64,000 nucleotides of DNA. Origin: Agelaius tricolor (lineage: Eukaryota > Chordata > Aves > Passeriformes > Icteridae). The notes under the pieces are model-generated. The model had not been told where the DNA came from. It saw nothing but the letters and a program-made list of their open reading frames with translations, and ran no database searches. A program made the translations under genes and the position numbers. The DNA lies in NCBI GenBank assembly GCA_023055355.1, contig JALJCS010000010.1, positions 25,683,001-25,747,000 of the forward strand, written 5' to 3'. Numbering within the stretch: the first letter of the stretch is position 1; the number at the start of each line of letters is the position of its first letter. This document shows, piece after piece, positions 62,473 to 64,000 of this stretch.

Positions 62473-64000
62473 CCCAAAGAACAACAACTACTACTGCATT
62501 CCCAAGGGAACAGGAAGAAAGTTTCATGTTTTGTCAATGCCCAAATATTCTTTGGGAAACACAGTGGTACAGCTCTGTAACCTGCAGTACCTCTCCTCTT
62601 TCATCTCATCGTTTCATTGATTATTAAATAGAGACCAGTACTCATTATCTTTTCTTATCCAGTAAGTGAAGAGGATGTATTTTACCCAAACAAACCTTTA
62701 AATGGCAAACTCATTTCATAAAAGCCATCTATTGCCAGGCTGATTAGAGGGTCCTCCACTTCCTATATACTCTTCACAAGTGATGCTTTTTGTGGGCATG
62801 CTATGTGCAGAAAAGAACAAAGTGCTGATCTTTACATTTCCATCAACTTAAAACTGATATTAAAGAAAATCCCTGAAATGCCTGTATCCCTTTATAGGTA
62901 TTCTTCCAATTATCTCATCCACTGTCCTGCCCAAGAGGCTGAATGTAAGGAGCTAAGATTCTGCAAGTTCTGGTGCTCAAAGCAGAAAATGCCAATCCTG
63001 AAGTTTTTCATGTACGCTTGCTGCAAGTGGTTACAGCTCACAGAAGACTGTGTAGACTGTCTGTAGCAGGAGAGTCAAAAACACAGGACAAAATGCAGTT
63101 CACTGCTCACAATTCAGCTGAATAAGCCTCTGCAAAAAACTTCCACCAAAGAATTTCCCAATAATAAGATCCTCATGTAGTAACAGGTAATGTAAAATTT
63201 CTATGTACAAACTGCACAGAATAAATTGAATCTAGAGAGAGGCAGCTGAGGCACATCAAAGAGAAAAACAAACCTCTGATAACACTAATGCCCAAGCTAA
63301 CTTGTGAGGCCATAAAAAGGGCTTTAGGATCTTGCACATCTGTAAAGGAAAATATTATTCTGGAAATTAGTGATCAAGATTATTAAAAGAGTTACAAATT
63401 TTTTAATCCACATTTGAAATTGCAACTACTTCAAAGGCAGCCTTCAGAAACCACCTAAGAAGCTTTATTAATTATCTTACCACTGTAAGTCTTCTGACAA
63501 GTGTGGAAGAGCATTTGTTTAGGAGACAGGAAGCAGAATTTAAAAGACACTTGATATTGAATGAAGTTCCAGGCAGGTGGATGGCTTGAATCAATCACTC
63601 CAACTGGAGAAATGCTCAGTTCACATCACATGAAACTGAATCACACAGATATTCACACCTTTTTATTTTATATTCAGCCCAGCACAGATCCCCCCTCTAG
63701 TCTTAAATAAAGAACTACCAATGCTTTAAGCTGAGCCTTACATATTATTGTGACATTAACTTACTGACAACCACAGAATCCTTATGGTTTTCAGATTCTT
63801 TACTGTTACCCTAGGGAACTAAAATTGTTTCCACACACTGTTTTCAAACTGCAGAGAGGAAACACAAATAGCCAATGATAGTTCCTGCAAGGCACAAAGA
63901 GAGCTCAGCATCTCTCCAGCACAGCATTTCTGAGTTTTTAATTACACAGCAGTGCTAAGTCACAGCCATCATGCGTAGGACATGTGCTGATGCTGGGCAT

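Larger units (their letters stand above)
57901..64000. other. Upstream flank of ADCY5, no gene recognised
   Basis: CpG density drops sharply after about 57.9 kb and the rest is AT-rich with short frames only. In mammals HACD2 lies upstream of ADCY5 on the same strand, so the far end could approach the HACD2 3' end. A minus-strand AATAAA (plus-strand TTTATT, about 60,888-60,893) exists, but no HACD2 coding sequence was seen. The 21-bp duplication, A14 run and A/C-rich tract are listed separately. Confidence 0.55.

Noticed and set aside
58000..64000. Possible HACD2 3' end or another upstream gene
   Set aside because: No HACD2-like C-terminal sequence was seen on the minus strand; a lone AATAAA is not evidence of a gene.
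1..64000. tRNA, rRNA or miRNA genes and endogenous viral genes
   Set aside because: No tRNA B-box (GGTTCGAnTCC) match, no rRNA-like sequence, no stem long enough for a miRNA precursor, and no viral polymerase, capsid or envelope-like frame was noticed.

Overview
The window looks like avian nuclear DNA. It is AT-rich and CpG-poor apart from one sharp CpG island at about 56.2-57.9 kb. It carries a 3'-end fragment of a CR1 LINE, the dominant avian retrotransposon family (about 42,931-43,118), and many A-rich AAAC/AACCCC tracts and short simple repeats. No bacterial, viral or organellar gene organisation was seen. A bird, possibly a songbird, is the best guess; the species cannot be fixed from this sequence alone.

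Only one protein-coding gene is supported: ADCY5 (adenylyl cyclase type 5), transcribed on the minus strand. Its first coding exon lies at 55,740-56,741 and encodes 334 residues: the long cytoplasmic N-terminus and five of the six membrane helices of the first membrane cassette. It ends in phase 0 at a good splice donor (CAG|GTAGGC). Neither catalytic domain is in the window, and no sequence resembling exon 2 was found down to position 1. Positions 1-55,739 are therefore read as the 5' part of a very long intron 1.

From 56,742 to about 57,900 the CpG island holds the 5' untranslated region and a TATA-less promoter. The promoter has three NF-Y (CCAAT) boxes among GC boxes, two of them inside an exact 23-bp repeat with a 30-bp period. 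The putative leader contains a 59-nt pyrimidine tract and very short upstream reading frames, one with a strong Kozak context. From about 57,901 to 64,000 lies AT-rich upstream flank with no recognisable exon.

Intron 1 is mostly unremarkable. Exceptions are a 28-bp minisatellite at 24.5 kb, the CR1 fragment, several short tandem duplications and perfect small hairpins, and a few dense transcription-factor motif clusters. The strongest cluster is a group of AP-1/MARE-type TGACTCA sites at 10.9-11.0 kb next to a local patch of CpGs. I found no convincing new biological system. The points most worth following are the intronic AP-1 cluster, the duplicated NF-Y promoter module, the leader uORFs and the CRE-like inverted repeat inside exon 1.
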